Source: Phycisphaerales bacterium (lineage in GTDB: Bacteria > Planctomycetota > Phycisphaerae > UBA1845 > UTPLA1). Taken from it: a stretch of DNA of 64,000 bases. The notes beneath the pieces are model-generated. The model was not told where the DNA came from. It was given only the letters and a program-made list of their open reading frames with translations, and did not search any database. Positions 16,159 through 25,750 of the stretch are shown one piece after another. Where the stretch lies: assembly GCA_022360095.1 (NCBI GenBank), contig JAKSDK010001362.1, forward strand, positions 1 to 64,000, given 5' to 3'. The translations under genes and the position numbers were made by a program. Every line of letters begins with the position of its first letter. Positions within the stretch are counted from its first letter, which is position 1.

Positions 16159-16890
16159 ATGGTTTATACACGACGGGTCGCCACGGCTTCGTTCATCATG
16201 GCCTTAGCTCTGGCAGTGCTGGCGTCAGTCACGGGTTCAGATCACTTGAAAGCGGCGCCCCCCACTCCAGAGATGAAAACCAAGACGCCGAAGAAAAAGA
16301 AGACCGATAAGAAACAGGACGACATGGAAATGCCTGCGCTGAATTTCAAGATGAAGGACATCGACGGCAAGGAACAGGACCTGAAACAGTATCACGGCAA
16401 CGTGATCCTGATGGTGAACACGGCGTCCCAATGCGGTTTTACACCACAGTATGAGGGGCTGCAGAAGCTGTACAAGAAATACGGCGATCAGGGTTTTGTC
16501 GTTCTTGCCTTTCCCGCCAACAATTTCGGCCGTCAGGAACCCGGAACCAATCCGGAAATCAAGCAGTTCTGCACGTCGAGATTTGCCGTAACCTTTCCGA
16601 TTTTCGGCAAAGTCTCCGTCAAAGGGGACGACGCATGTGATCTCTACAAGTATCTGACGAACAAGAAAGTGGGCCACGAATACGGTGGATCGATCAAGTG
16701 GAATTTTTCGAAGTTTCTGATCAACCGACAGGGTGAAGTTGTGGAGCGCTTCAGCTTCAAGACCTCGCCTGAGCATAAGAAAGTCATCGCCGCCATTGAA
16801 AAAGAAATGGCCAAGCCGATTCCCGACGATTCGCCGCTGGCCGAAAAGATGAAGCAAGAAGAAAGCAAAAAGAAGCAGAAAGACGGGTAA
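16159..16890 (+). CDS. Exported glutathione/thioredoxin peroxidase family protein
   Basis: A 243-residue protein of the GPx family, reducing hydroperoxides with thioredoxin or glutathione. The ATG at 16159 follows GGAGGT and opens a signal peptide (hydrophobic residues about 9-27, then a Lys-rich linker), so the enzyme is probably exported. The peroxidatic Cys is in N-T-A-S-Q-C-G-F-T and the W-N-F-S-K-F motif is intact. A probable resolving Cys is present in I-K-Q-F-C-T-S-R-F, suggesting thioredoxin as donor. The usual F-P-C-N-Q-F-G reads F-P-A-N-N-F-G, so the catalytic Gln is Asn here. It ends eight bases before metF and is likely co-transcribed with it. Confidence 0.9.
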   Translation: MVYTRRVATASFIMALALAVLASVTGSDHLKAAPPTPEMKTKTPKKKKTDKKQDDMEMPALNFKMKDIDGKEQDLKQYHGNVILMVNTASQCGFTPQYEGLQKLYKKYGDQGFVVLAFPANNFGRQEPGTNPEIKQFCTSRFAVTFPIFGKVSVKGDDACDLYKYLTNKKVGHEYGGSIKWNFSKFLINRQGEVVERFSFKTSPEHKKVIAAIEKEMAKPIPDDSPLAEKMKQEESKKKQKDG

Positions 16891-16898
16891 AGCTCAGA

Positions 16899-17807
16899 AT
16901 GAAAATCCGCGAGCTGCTTTCGTCCGGTCGTCCCTGCTTTTCATTCGAGTTCTTCCCTCCGAAGACGGAAAAGGGCCTGGAATCCTTACGCGATGCAGTG
17001 CGCTCGCTGCGCGACCTGGACCCGACGTTTATCTCCGTCACGTACGGGGCCGGGGGCAGCACGCGGGACCGTACGATCGAGCTGGTCTCCGAGATTCAGC
17101 GTCACTACGGCGTTGAAACTATGGCGCACCTCACCTGCGTCGGGGCGGACCGGGATGAAATCACGAACGTCCTCCGGCGATTGGAGGCCGGCGGCATCGA
17201 CAACGTCCTTGCCCTTCGCGGTGATCCTCCCAAGGGCGAGGACAAGTTCGTGCCGGTCGAGGATGGGTTCCACTATGCAAACGAGCTGACGGCCTTTGTC
17301 AAGGAGAACTTTGCCTTCGGGGTCGGCGGCGCATGTTACCCTGAAGGCCATGTCGAGTGCCTTGGTTCGGAGAACGGCCGCGATCTGGAACGGGACCTGG
17401 AAAATCTTCGGCGTAAGGTGGATGCTGGGGCCGAGTTTCTCATCACGCAGTTGTTTTTTGACAACGACGTTTATTTCGATTTCGTCGCCAGAGCGCGAAA
17501 GGTGGGCATCGGCTTGCCGATCATTCCAGGCATCATGCCGATCACCAACGTCGATCAGATCAAGCGTTTTACCGACATGTGCGGCAGCAGCCTGCCCGAT
17601 ACGTTGATGCGCGAAATGGAGAAGCTGAAGGACCAGCCGGATGCCGTTTTGTCGCAGGGCGTTGCCTACGCAACGGCCCAGTGCTTCGATTTGCTGCAAC
17701 GCGGCGCTCCCGGCGTTCACTTTTACACTCTGAACAAGTCGGCAGCCACGCGTACAATCCTGACGGCTTTGCGAACAATCTGGCCCCCGGCCACGCGGCC
17801 GGCTTAG
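16899..17807 (+). CDS. metF: 5,10-methylenetetrahydrofolate reductase
   Basis: A 302-residue flavoprotein that reduces methylene-THF to methyl-THF for methionine synthesis. It shows the family signature from the start: F-S-F-E-F-F-P-P-K-T-E-K-G (with the catalytic Glu), then F-I-S-V-T-Y-G-A-G-G-S-T-R, H-L-T-C-V-G, N-V-L-A-L-R-G-D-P-P and Q-L-F-F-D-N. The length is typical of the bacterial TIM-barrel enzyme without the eukaryotic regulatory domain. It starts eight bases after the peroxidase stop and the epimerase gene follows after 34 bases. No SAM riboswitch or other leader is visible in the small gap upstream. Confidence 0.96.
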   Translation: MKIRELLSSGRPCFSFEFFPPKTEKGLESLRDAVRSLRDLDPTFISVTYGAGGSTRDRTIELVSEIQRHYGVETMAHLTCVGADRDEITNVLRRLEAGGIDNVLALRGDPPKGEDKFVPVEDGFHYANELTAFVKENFAFGVGGACYPEGHVECLGSENGRDLERDLENLRRKVDAGAEFLITQLFFDNDVYFDFVARARKVGIGLPIIPGIMPITNVDQIKRFTDMCGSSLPDTLMREMEKLKDQPDAVLSQGVAYATAQCFDLLQRGAPGVHFYTLNKSAATRTILTALRTIWPPATRPA

Positions 17808-17841
17808 CGGCTTGTTCAGCACCGCTTAAACTCGTGGAACA

Positions 17842-18825
17842 ATGGCGATGAAGATAGTCATTCCGGGTGGTTCCGGTCAGATTGGGTCCTTACTGGCGCG
17901 CGTTTTTCGCGCCGACGGTCATGAAGTCGCCGTCATCAGCCGTGATCGGACAATCCCGAATGCAATCGTCTGGGACGGCGAAACCAGCGGGGCATGGGCC
18001 AAGGCGCTTGACGGAGCCGACGTGGTCATCAACCTCGCCGGCCACACGGTCAATTGTCGTTATCACAGCAAGAATCGCGACCGAATCATGAACTCGCGCA
18101 CCAACTCCACTCGTCTTGTGGGAGACGCCATTGGTCACGCGACTTGCCCGCCTCGTGTCTGGCTCCAGGCGAGCACCGCCACGATTTACTCCCATCGCTA
18201 CGATGCCCCGAATGACGAAACGTCTGGAATCATCGGCGGAAAGGAGCCGGACGCGCCCGATACGTGGAAATTCAGCATTGAGGTTGCGACTGCATGGGAA
18301 CGGACGCTGGACGCCGCCGATGTGCCGAACACGCGCAAGGTCAAGCTTCGTTCGGCGATGACCATGAGCCCCGATACCGGCGGCATCTTCGACGTGTTGT
18401 TAGGCCTTGTCCGGCGCGGTCTGGGCGGCCCCTCGGGCGACGGTCGTCAGTATGTATCGTGGGTGCATTACGAGGATTTCATCCAAGCCATCTATTGGCT
18501 CATTGAGCACGAGGAAATCGAAGGAGCCGTCAACGTCACGTCCCCCAATCCGTTATCGAATGCTGAATTCATGCAGGCCATCCGAGACGCCTGGGGCACA
18601 CGAATCGGATTGCCGGCGACGCGGTGGATGTTGGAGCTTGGCGCTGCATTCCTGCGGACTGAAACCGAACTCATCCTGAAGAGCCGACGCGTCGTCCCCG
18701 GTTTGCTTCTTCAAAAGGGTTTTGTCTTTCGACACCCGACATGGCCTGAAGCTGCACGCAGCCTCTGCCGTGAATGGCGCGGCCGATCGGCGACGAAATC
18801 ACACGATGCGTCGCCGTCGTCTTGA
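17842..18825 (+). CDS. TIGR01777-family NAD(P)-dependent epimerase/SDR (YfcH-like)
   Basis: A 327-residue short-chain dehydrogenase-type protein. The N-terminus carries the nucleotide-binding G-G-S-G-Q-I-G-S-L-L-A-R, followed by V-V-I-N-L-A-G-H-T-V and the extended-SDR body. The C-terminal part matches the DUF1731 extension (N-V-T-S-P-N-P-L-S-N near 235, then R-V-V-P-G-L-L-L-Q-K-G-F near 290) that defines the YfcH/TIGR01777 group, whose substrate is not established. It starts 34 bases after metF and appears to be the last gene of that cluster. Its 3' end overlaps the converging PEP-CTERM gene by 27 bases. Confidence 0.88.
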   Translation: MAMKIVIPGGSGQIGSLLARVFRADGHEVAVISRDRTIPNAIVWDGETSGAWAKALDGADVVINLAGHTVNCRYHSKNRDRIMNSRTNSTRLVGDAIGHATCPPRVWLQASTATIYSHRYDAPNDETSGIIGGKEPDAPDTWKFSIEVATAWERTLDAADVPNTRKVKLRSAMTMSPDTGGIFDVLLGLVRRGLGGPSGDGRQYVSWVHYEDFIQAIYWLIEHEEIEGAVNVTSPNPLSNAEFMQAIRDAWGTRIGLPATRWMLELGAAFLRTETELILKSRRVVPGLLLQKGFVFRHPTWPEAARSLCREWRGRSATKSHDASPSS

Positions 18826-19395
18826 GATGGCGAGCAATCCCGCGGACAACATCGCGAAGGTGGCCGGTTCCGGAATCGGCGCGAGTTCGACCTCGATGAA
18901 GGAATTGGAGAACTGACCGCCCAACGCCGGGTTTGCGTCATCAAGACTGAAGATCCGGGCAAACCAGAGGACCAGGTCGGGGGGAGGATTGCCAAAGTCA
19001 AGAAACGGCTCATTCAGTAGATCGGTCTCAAAATCAGCCGTGAATTGTCCCTGTCCCTGCCAGCCCAAGTCTGCGCCCGACACTTGAAGAATCGGCAGGT
19101 TGATCGTGGGAGGCTGGAAATCAATCGCGATGTTCGCAGCGTCGCCTAAATCGCCGCCGATGGGACCGCTCGTGTTGAACTCCAGATGCATCCGCGTTTT
19201 CGTAATCACCTTGTTCTCAATCTCTGCAAAGTCTGTCGCGTAATCGACCGAGAACTGCTGGCCGAAGAAGCCCAACTGCAAATCCGTGATATCGAATCGA
19301 ACGGCCTCTGCCGAAGCGGGACGAGCGTTTGCGGCGATCGCCAAAATGATCACCATCGATGCCGGAAACAGCGTTCTTAGATTTTTGAAGACCAT
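18799..19395 (-). CDS. PEP-CTERM sorting domain protein, exported
   Basis: A 198-residue exported protein. A signal peptide covers residues about 1-28 (ending P-A-S-A-E-A). The C-terminus is a classic PEP-CTERM signal: P-I-P-E-P-A-T-F-A-M-L, a hydrophobic helix, then R-R-R-R-R. Such proteins are expected to be cleaved by an exosortase; none is encoded in this window. The middle domain is beta-rich in appearance and has no recognised function. The ATG at 19395 is chosen because GGAGGAGGGG lies just upstream. The last 27 bases overlap the converging epimerase gene. Confidence 0.85.
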   Translation of the reverse strand: MVFKNLRTLFPASMVIILAIAANARPASAEAVRFDITDLQLGFFGQQFSVDYATDFAEIENKVITKTRMHLEFNTSGPIGGDLGDAANIAIDFQPPTINLPILQVSGADLGWQGQGQFTADFETDLLNEPFLDFGNPPPDLVLWFARIFSLDDANPALGGQFSNSFIEVELAPIPEPATFAMLSAGLLAISRRRRRIV

Positions 19396-19608
19396 GGTCC
19401 CCTCCTCCATATTCAATTCTTTCCCAACGCAAATCGCGGCTCGCCAATTCCCCCCGGGCGATGCGCGAAAGCCGTGACAAGTTCCTCAAGCGACAACGGT
19501 CCCCCCTTTGACGGAATAGAAGTGAGGGAACCGGGAAGTAATGCAAAAACAGTCGTGTGGACGCGCCAAAAAAAAATGAAGAATTACACTAAGACCGAGT
19601 CCTGCGTC

Positions 19609-22548
19609 CTAAAACCCCTGTGGAATGTCCCGGGAATGCCGATTCGCCGCGGTCCGAGCCGACGCACGGACGTCATCAAGAAGGATTTCGCTCGCTTGAA
19701 GCCGTTGGTGCCCATCGGGGAAACGAGACCTTTCGATTTCGACGGCCTTGAGGATGAGTGGTTCTGCAAGCTCGGGTTTGCCTTGGGCCAAGAGGTTTCG
19801 TGCGATGTCGCAAAGCGTCTTGGCGACAAACGGATGGGACGGCCCGAGCATCTGTCGCCCTTCCTGCAAAGCGGTCCTGAGAAGCGGTTCAGCTTCTTCG
19901 AATTCTTTCATTTCCGACAAAACCACGCCGAGCAACCTCTCGGCCGTCGCGATGAAGGCGTCCGGCCGGTCAAACAGTCTTCGACTCATGGACACGGCCT
20001 CACGTCCGTAAGACAGCGCTTTGTCGGGATGACCGGTTTTCAGTGCGTATTCCGTCAAATGCTCCAGACTGGACAAGACCTCGGAATGACCCTCGGGATA
20101 GATTCTTTTTCGAGTTTCATAAGCTTCATGAAGCGCCTGTTTCGCTTCGGCGAATTCACCCTTGACCATCATGATATGGCCCAGGCCATCCAGACTTGTT
20201 GCAAAATAGGGATGTGAATCCCCCAGCAGCTCGCGGCGTATGGCGAGGCCTCGCCGACAGCGTTGCTCGGCTTCCTCGAGTCTCCGCTGAATCAAAAGGA
20301 GTCTCGCCAGGTTGTGCAGCGACGTCGCGGTTCTGTGATGTTCTGCGCCGAGTTGAGTTTCGTTGATTTCGAGGCTTTCACGAAAGAGCGTCTCGGCCGC
20401 GTCGTACTCGCCGAGTGTCTGGAGGAGGGCGGCGAGGTTATTCGCAGCGATGGCGATCCGCGGGTGCGAAGGGCTGAGTAGCCGTCGATTGATCTCAAGC
20501 GCCTGGCGGAGCAGATCAAGCGCTCCCTGATAGTCGCCCATAGCGTGCCGCAAGTTAGCCAGGTTGTTAATCGTGTTGGCCGTGAGGAAATGATCGTCTC
20601 CAAAATTCGTTCTTAAGATGTCGAGCGCGCGTTCGAAAAGCGGATGCGATTCCTTGAATCGCCCCTGCACTTTGAGAAGGACGGCAAGATTATTTAACTT
20701 TGAGGCGACATCGTGGTGCTCGGGACCGAACAATCGCTGGCTCAGTTCAAGGGCTTCTCTGTACAGCGGTTCGGCTCGGTCATAGTCACCTTGCGATTTG
20801 ACGATCACGCCGATGTCTGAAATCAACGAGGCGACGGATTCGTCGTCCTTGCGAATGAGACTTCGGCGAATCTTCAACGACTTACGGCTCAGTTCTTCGG
20901 CTTCATCATTCGTTCCTTTGATGTGGAGCAACACGGACAACTCGTGGAGGCTTTCGGCAACCTCCAGATTGTGCTCGCCGTATTGCTCAATGTGCAGCTC
21001 GAGCGATCTTTTCAGTTGCTCTTCCGCGGGTTCGAGACTACGGAGCCCACGGTAGGCTTTGCCGATCGTCGACCGGAGCGACGCCTCCACCTCAGGATGT
21101 TGTTGGAATTTTTTTCCGACTCGATCCGCGGCACGATCAAGGACCTGGCGCATGGTCAGGTCTTTTCCGACGACTGCTATGTCGGTGTCCGCCAGGACGT
21201 CCTGCAGGAATTCATTCATCAATCTCGATTTTTTTTGGGCGGCGTTCACTCGAATCAGCGCGACGCTGGTCCCGATGATGCCGCCGATGAACGTCAATGC
21301 GAGGACCGTCGCAGCGATGACGCTTGCCCTGTTTCGTTTGATAAACTTGGCTGCCCGATATGACAGTGTGCTTCGCCTTGCAATCACGGGCAGCCCGACA
21401 AGGTGGCAGCGGATATCCTCGGCGAACTGTTCGGCCGATCCGTATCGTCGTTGGGGTTCCTTCTGGAGGGCCATCATGGTGATGTTGTCCAGGTCGCCTG
21501 TGAGCCGGCGTTGAAGGGCATCGGGTTCCGTCCGCCGGCTTTCAGCGATTTGAGCCTTGGTGGGCATCCGGGTTGAGGTGAGTGAAAGCTGATCCTCTGA
21601 GGATCTGCGAAGCGTGGCACTGGGGAAAATCGGTTCCTGTTCCCAAATCACTCGAGTCATTTCGTGATTTGAGCGCGTTTTGACTCGATAAGGCGATCGT
21701 CCGGTCAGTAGTTCAAAGAGAATGACGCCCAGGGAGTAGACATCGCTTGCGGTCGTGATGGCATCCCCTGCGACCTGTTCGGGGCTCGCGTACCTGGGGG
21801 TCAGAAACGGAACCGTCGCACCTTGTGCCGCGGCATGATGAGAATCGTTGTCCAGTAACTTCGCAATCCCAAAGTCCAGGAGCTTCGGTGCGCCTTCCGG
21901 CGTGACAAGAATGTTCCGCGGCTTCAAGTCTCGATGAACCACCAAGCGTTGATGCGCATAGTGAACCGCTCCACAGACTTTGCGAAACAACTCCAGTCGC
22001 TGACTCGTATCCAACCGAACCCCATCACAATATTCGTCGATTGGCCGGCCCTCAACATATTCCATGACCAGATACGAAAGGCCGTCGGCGGTGGTTCCGC
22101 CATCCATGAGCTTGGCAATGTTCGGGTGATCCAGACCAGCGAGGGTGCTGCGCTCCCTGCCGAAGCGTTTGACCAACTCGGGCGAACAGTGGTTGTGACG
22201 CATGATTTTGATGGCGACCTGCTTTTCGAACTCACCGTCCGCACGTTCGCCGAGGTAAACGTGGCCCATTCCTCCGGAGTCGATGAGCCGCACCAGACGA
22301 TAAGGTCCGACCAGCCTTCCGACGAGTGACGCAGTTTCAGCGTCTTCAAAGATATGCGCGACTTCACCCAAATCAGGAGGCTCGATAAAGTTGTCATCGC
22401 GGTCGTTTTTCAGGAGTGAACGGACTTCCAGCTTGAGCGTTTTGTCGCCACCACACTGCTCATCCAGAAAGGCGTCGCGCTCTTCGGGCGGATGGGTGGT
22501 CGCTTGCTCAAAGAGATCCTTGATCCGGTTCCATCTGGTTGGCGTCAT
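19609..22548 (-). CDS. Ser/Thr protein kinase with TPR repeats, module A
   Basis: A 979-residue PknB-type kinase. An N-terminal segment (1-75) precedes the kinase domain at about 82-345. That domain has the Gly-loop D-S-G-G-M-G-H-V-Y, the Lys in V-A-I-K-I-M, the catalytic H-R-D-L-K-P-R-N and D-F-G-I-A-K. A transmembrane helix follows (about 410-432), then eleven or so TPR units to residue 950, most recognisable as A-x-x-L-Y-R-E-A-L-E type helices. The kinase faces the cytoplasm and the TPR region the outside. It starts 12 bases after the ECF sigma stop codon with no obvious ribosome binding site, suggesting translational coupling. A near-paralogous pair lies at 28729-32101. The likely role is control of the partner sigma factor, by inference. 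Confidence 0.92.
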   Translation of the reverse strand: MTPTRWNRIKDLFEQATTHPPEERDAFLDEQCGGDKTLKLEVRSLLKNDRDDNFIEPPDLGEVAHIFEDAETASLVGRLVGPYRLVRLIDSGGMGHVYLGERADGEFEKQVAIKIMRHNHCSPELVKRFGRERSTLAGLDHPNIAKLMDGGTTADGLSYLVMEYVEGRPIDEYCDGVRLDTSQRLELFRKVCGAVHYAHQRLVVHRDLKPRNILVTPEGAPKLLDFGIAKLLDNDSHHAAAQGATVPFLTPRYASPEQVAGDAITTASDVYSLGVILFELLTGRSPYRVKTRSNHEMTRVIWEQEPIFPSATLRRSSEDQLSLTSTRMPTKAQIAESRRTEPDALQRRLTGDLDNITMMALQKEPQRRYGSAEQFAEDIRCHLVGLPVIARRSTLSYRAAKFIKRNRASVIAATVLALTFIGGIIGTSVALIRVNAAQKKSRLMNEFLQDVLADTDIAVVGKDLTMRQVLDRAADRVGKKFQQHPEVEASLRSTIGKAYRGLRSLEPAEEQLKRSLELHIEQYGEHNLEVAESLHELSVLLHIKGTNDEAEELSRKSLKIRRSLIRKDDESVASLISDIGVIVKSQGDYDRAEPLYREALELSQRLFGPEHHDVASKLNNLAVLLKVQGRFKESHPLFERALDILRTNFGDDHFLTANTINNLANLRHAMGDYQGALDLLRQALEINRRLLSPSHPRIAIAANNLAALLQTLGEYDAAETLFRESLEINETQLGAEHHRTATSLHNLARLLLIQRRLEEAEQRCRRGLAIRRELLGDSHPYFATSLDGLGHIMMVKGEFAEAKQALHEAYETRKRIYPEGHSEVLSSLEHLTEYALKTGHPDKALSYGREAVSMSRRLFDRPDAFIATAERLLGVVLSEMKEFEEAEPLLRTALQEGRQMLGPSHPFVAKTLCDIARNLLAQGKPELAEPLILKAVEIERSRFPDGHQRLQASEILLDDVRASARTAANRHSRDIPQGF

Positions 22549-22560
22549 GCTGTGCGATCA

Positions 22561-23163
22561 TCAACTCGTGCTGATTTCTCGTCGGAGCCAGGCCCTGGCG
22601 ACGCGCCACTCGCGCACCACCGTTCGGACTCCCAGGTTCATCACTTGAGCAACCCCGCGAACGCCCAGTCCGCCGAAAAAACGGAGTTCGACGATTCGGG
22701 CCTGCCTCGGATCGTTCTCGGCGAGTTTTTGAAGCGCTTCATTTAAGGCAAGAAGATCGACCGAGCGGTCTTCAAAAATGGTCACGGCTTCATCCAAGGC
22801 CACTTCACGCCAATCGCCCCCGCGTTTCTTGGCCTTGTTTCTGATCGCATGGTTGACGAGCACTTCGCGCATGGCTCTCGCGGCGATCGCCACGAAATGG
22901 GATCGATTGTTCCAACTCGGCGGGCAATCGGCGCTGAGCTTCAGGTAAACCTCGTGGATCAAAGCGGTCGGCTGTAGCGTGTGATCGCGTCGCTCGCTGA
23001 AGAGGTATCGCTCGGCCAGCGCGTGCAATTCATCATAAACCTCCGGCAGCAGTTTCTCCACGGACGCATCGTCCACGGAAACTCTGCAATCGAGCGCATC
23101 CAGACTCGTTCTGCCGGACTCGGTTGCCAACGGCGTGCTCCCCAAAGAAGATCGTGTTCGCAT
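22561..23163 (-). CDS. ECF sigma factor, TIGR02999-type, module A
   Basis: A 200-residue RNA polymerase sigma factor. Region 2 includes L-P-E-V-Y-D-E-L-H-A-L-A-E-R-Y-L and H-T-L-Q-P-T-A-L-I-H-E-V-Y-L-K-L. The middle holds R-A-M-R-E-V-L-V-N-H-A, and region 4 has I-V-E-L-R-F-F-G-G-L-G-V. These motifs define the planctomycete/acidobacterial ECF group (TIGR02999) that typically sits next to large TPR kinases. Here the kinase follows after 12 bases. ATG at 23163 is used; a GTG one codon earlier is possible. The expected targets are unknown, but the adjacent divergent protease genes are the nearest candidates. Confidence 0.92.
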   Translation of the reverse strand: MRTRSSLGSTPLATESGRTSLDALDCRVSVDDASVEKLLPEVYDELHALAERYLFSERRDHTLQPTALIHEVYLKLSADCPPSWNNRSHFVAIAARAMREVLVNHAIRNKAKKRGGDWREVALDEAVTIFEDRSVDLLALNEALQKLAENDPRQARIVELRFFGGLGVRGVAQVMNLGVRTVVREWRVARAWLRREISTS

Positions 23164-23264
23164 CACGATTATACCCGGAGAGGCACGAGATTGGCCGAGG
23201 GTGCAGTCCGATAAACTCCCTAGACTCCAACCGTTGTTATGGTGGCGAACGAATGCGGACCTGA

Positions 23265-25433
23265 CTACGAATTGCCTCCCGGCGGCGCAAGGATGAAACG
23301 GAGCGTAAAGTCGCGCAATTCAAACCTGCCTTTGGTCCCACCGTTGGCATCGAAGACAAGATTCCAGGTCCCGGCCGCCTTCTCGCCGTTGAAGTCTGCG
23401 AGTCGATTCCGTCGATACGGCGGATTCGTATCATCGTCATACACCGTGTCGAGCACATCTCCGGGATCCAAACGATCCTCATGCAGCGTGATGCTCGTGC
23501 CCTCCGGCGAAACCAGTCCCAGCACGAGGCCGTTTACATCGCCGTCCTGGTACTCAATGTTCAGGGCGACGTCGAGGTCGACGACTTCGAGCAAGAACTC
23601 AGGCAACTCAATCGGAACGAGCACGGGATCAAGCCCTTTGATCACAAGCGGTGCATTCGGAAGACCGAAGAAGCGACGTCCGACGTCGATGCGGACTTCA
23701 CGGAACACGGGGGCCGGTGAGGGCTGTCCGTCAAACATCGAGACGAACTCCACAGTTCCGACATGAACGCCGTCCGAAAGTCCTGTCGCATCCAGGGAAA
23801 GCTTTGTCCACGCCACGGGTTGGTTCGGGACGAGCCCCGACGAACCATTTGCCGGCAAGATGATGTTCGGATCGATGTTGTAGGTGACAGGCCCGGGTCC
23901 GTCGTCGACTCGTATCCACGAATCGCTTGCGCTGACTCTGACCTGTTGCGAAACGGTGTACTTGTTAGTGATCGAATAAAACTTTTCTTCGTCGGGTTGA
24001 GCGCCGGGTCCGTCGCCGGCGAAGCGCTCGTCCGGGTCGACGTCGAATCCTTCGACGCCGACCAGAATACGATGACGTCGGAAATCCGATGCCCGATAGG
24101 CGCCGTCAAAAAAATGAATGTCGGCATCATAGGCACCAGCCGACAAGTTGAGGACGGGCGTCATGAGTCCGGCGACGACACCCCGGACATCGCCCGGTTC
24201 CAAGGTTCCGCTGATGGGCCCGGTCTGCAACGCTCCGCGTCCGGGGTAGCGCACACCCACGAGTCCGTTCGCATCCGGTGTCACCGTGAAATCAACCGTG
24301 CGACTCGGCAAGAAGCCCGGCTCCGGCAAAGGCACATCAATCTGGTACGTAAAGCCCATGACGATCTGCGGTTCGCCATTCGTGAACGGCCCACCGGGCG
24401 GTCCGTGATGTTCGATCGGTCCGATCGGCGAGACCTGCATGCCCACCGGCGGGACCCCCTCCTTGGCGGTTGCGAAGCTCAATGCAGACGCCACCCTCGT
24501 AAACTCGGGATCCGCACGACAGTCATTTTCCTCATCGCATTCCAGATAGGTCGGACCCGATCGAACAAGACCTTCGGCCTTCCCCGTGATTTCATTCACG
24601 ATAACGCCTCCCGAGTTTCCGACTCTGACGAAGGCCGGGACTCGAACCGTGCCGCCTGACACGGCGGATTCAATCGCGCTGCGCTCAAGCTTTAAGGGAA
24701 GACGATCGGGGAAACCAAGAAGCGATGCGGGTGCTCCGGGCTCGGCCACGCCCTGTCGCCGAATTCGAAACGGAATGCGCTTTTCCGGCACGGGTCGATC
24801 CAAGCGGACCAACACCCAGTCGTTGATCACGCCGGGCGAAGGTTCCCACGTCACGGCCTCTGCGCAGAAAAAAACGTTCTCTGCCGGAAAAATCACGACG
24901 CCGTTCGAGCCCGGATAGGACGCCCGAATTGCATATTGAAAATGGTCAAAGATGAAGGCTCGGCCCGATGCGCAAATGGCAACCGGATCGCCGTTGTTGC
25001 CACCGAACGTATGCTTCGCAACCAAGACAAGATCTTCACCGACCAGAAACGCCGATGAGCCGTTCCACGGATCGGCAATGGGCTGGCCGAAGAAGCGCAC
25101 GGACGGGCAGAGATTGATCGAGGCCGTCGGGCAGGCCACGGCAAAAAGGTCTTCGGTCCAGGGCACGACATTAAAGCTGAAAGTGCCATTGCCTTCGTCG
25201 TGCAGTCGATTGGTGAACGTATGGAATGCCACAGCTTTGGCATAGCGCACAAGGAACTCGTCGTCGGCGTATTCCCAGAAATCCATTCGGCTGTCGACGT
25301 GGCCACCCTGGGCGTTTTGGATCCCCTCTTGCTGATTTGCCTCACCCGACTGAGCTTTCAGAACAGACGTGGCCAAACACAAAATCAAGAAAACATACGC
25401 CAGACTTGAACGAGCGCAGGAACCTCCATCCAT
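23265..25433 (-). CDS. Secreted trypsin-like serine protease with P-domain
   Basis: A 722-residue exoprotease. The ATG at 25433 follows AGGAGGTG and opens a signal peptide (hydrophobic residues about 9-25). The protease domain (about 110-310) shows a full catalytic triad: His141 in L-V-A-K-H-T-F, Asp205 in N-D-W-V-L-V-R-L and Ser274 in V-G-N-S-G-G-V-I. Middle beta-rich regions follow. The C-terminal 130 residues are a proprotein-convertase P-domain (D-V-N-G-L-V-L-G-L near 615, then G-T-W-N-L-V-F-D near 685), often a chaperone-like or binding module. It is transcribed away from the metalloprotease at 25751 across a 317-base spacer and lies upstream of sigma module A on the same strand. Confidence 0.85.
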   Translation of the reverse strand: MDGGSCARSSLAYVFLILCLATSVLKAQSGEANQQEGIQNAQGGHVDSRMDFWEYADDEFLVRYAKAVAFHTFTNRLHDEGNGTFSFNVVPWTEDLFAVACPTASINLCPSVRFFGQPIADPWNGSSAFLVGEDLVLVAKHTFGGNNGDPVAICASGRAFIFDHFQYAIRASYPGSNGVVIFPAENVFFCAEAVTWEPSPGVINDWVLVRLDRPVPEKRIPFRIRRQGVAEPGAPASLLGFPDRLPLKLERSAIESAVSGGTVRVPAFVRVGNSGGVIVNEITGKAEGLVRSGPTYLECDEENDCRADPEFTRVASALSFATAKEGVPPVGMQVSPIGPIEHHGPPGGPFTNGEPQIVMGFTYQIDVPLPEPGFLPSRTVDFTVTPDANGLVGVRYPGRGALQTGPISGTLEPGDVRGVVAGLMTPVLNLSAGAYDADIHFFDGAYRASDFRRHRILVGVEGFDVDPDERFAGDGPGAQPDEEKFYSITNKYTVSQQVRVSASDSWIRVDDGPGPVTYNIDPNIILPANGSSGLVPNQPVAWTKLSLDATGLSDGVHVGTVEFVSMFDGQPSPAPVFREVRIDVGRRFFGLPNAPLVIKGLDPVLVPIELPEFLLEVVDLDVALNIEYQDGDVNGLVLGLVSPEGTSITLHEDRLDPGDVLDTVYDDDTNPPYRRNRLADFNGEKAAGTWNLVFDANGGTKGRFELRDFTLRFILAPPGGNS

Positions 25434-25750
25434 CAAACACCTCCTAAGGTTGATTGAATTAGTCTCTCCGGCAATGAACACAAGATATTGCTTGCGGTAT
25501 TTCCTTGGCGCGCAACCCACCTTTCACATCATTTCGAAGACACGACTTCCCGAAGTAAGTGCAAAAATTATCGCGCTGTCGGTCAGAAATTTTCAAAAAA
25601 TTTTTTAACGGCAAATGAGAATCTCTTGTTTAAAAAACGAACGAATACTTCACGCAAAAAACCTTGGCGCGCGACAAGGCATTTTCTATAGTCCATTCCA
25701 TCGGAGTAGTTGAGAAGTCTTTCATCTTTAAACCAAAAGGAGTCTCTGCC
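25434..25750. promoter_or_regulatory. Divergent promoter region of the two secreted proteases with a duplicated element
   Basis: This AT-rich 317-base spacer has no gene. The 11-mer CCTTGGCGCGC occurs twice, at 25503-25513 and 25662-25672. The first copy lies about 70 bases from the serine protease start, the second about 79 bases from the metalloprotease start. The placement is suggestive of a shared operator or activator site, unproven. Strong ribosome binding sites mark both ends. Confidence 0.5.

Noticed and set aside
16870-16899. Possible SAM riboswitch before metF
   Set aside because: Only eight bases separate metF from the preceding gene, leaving no room for a leader.
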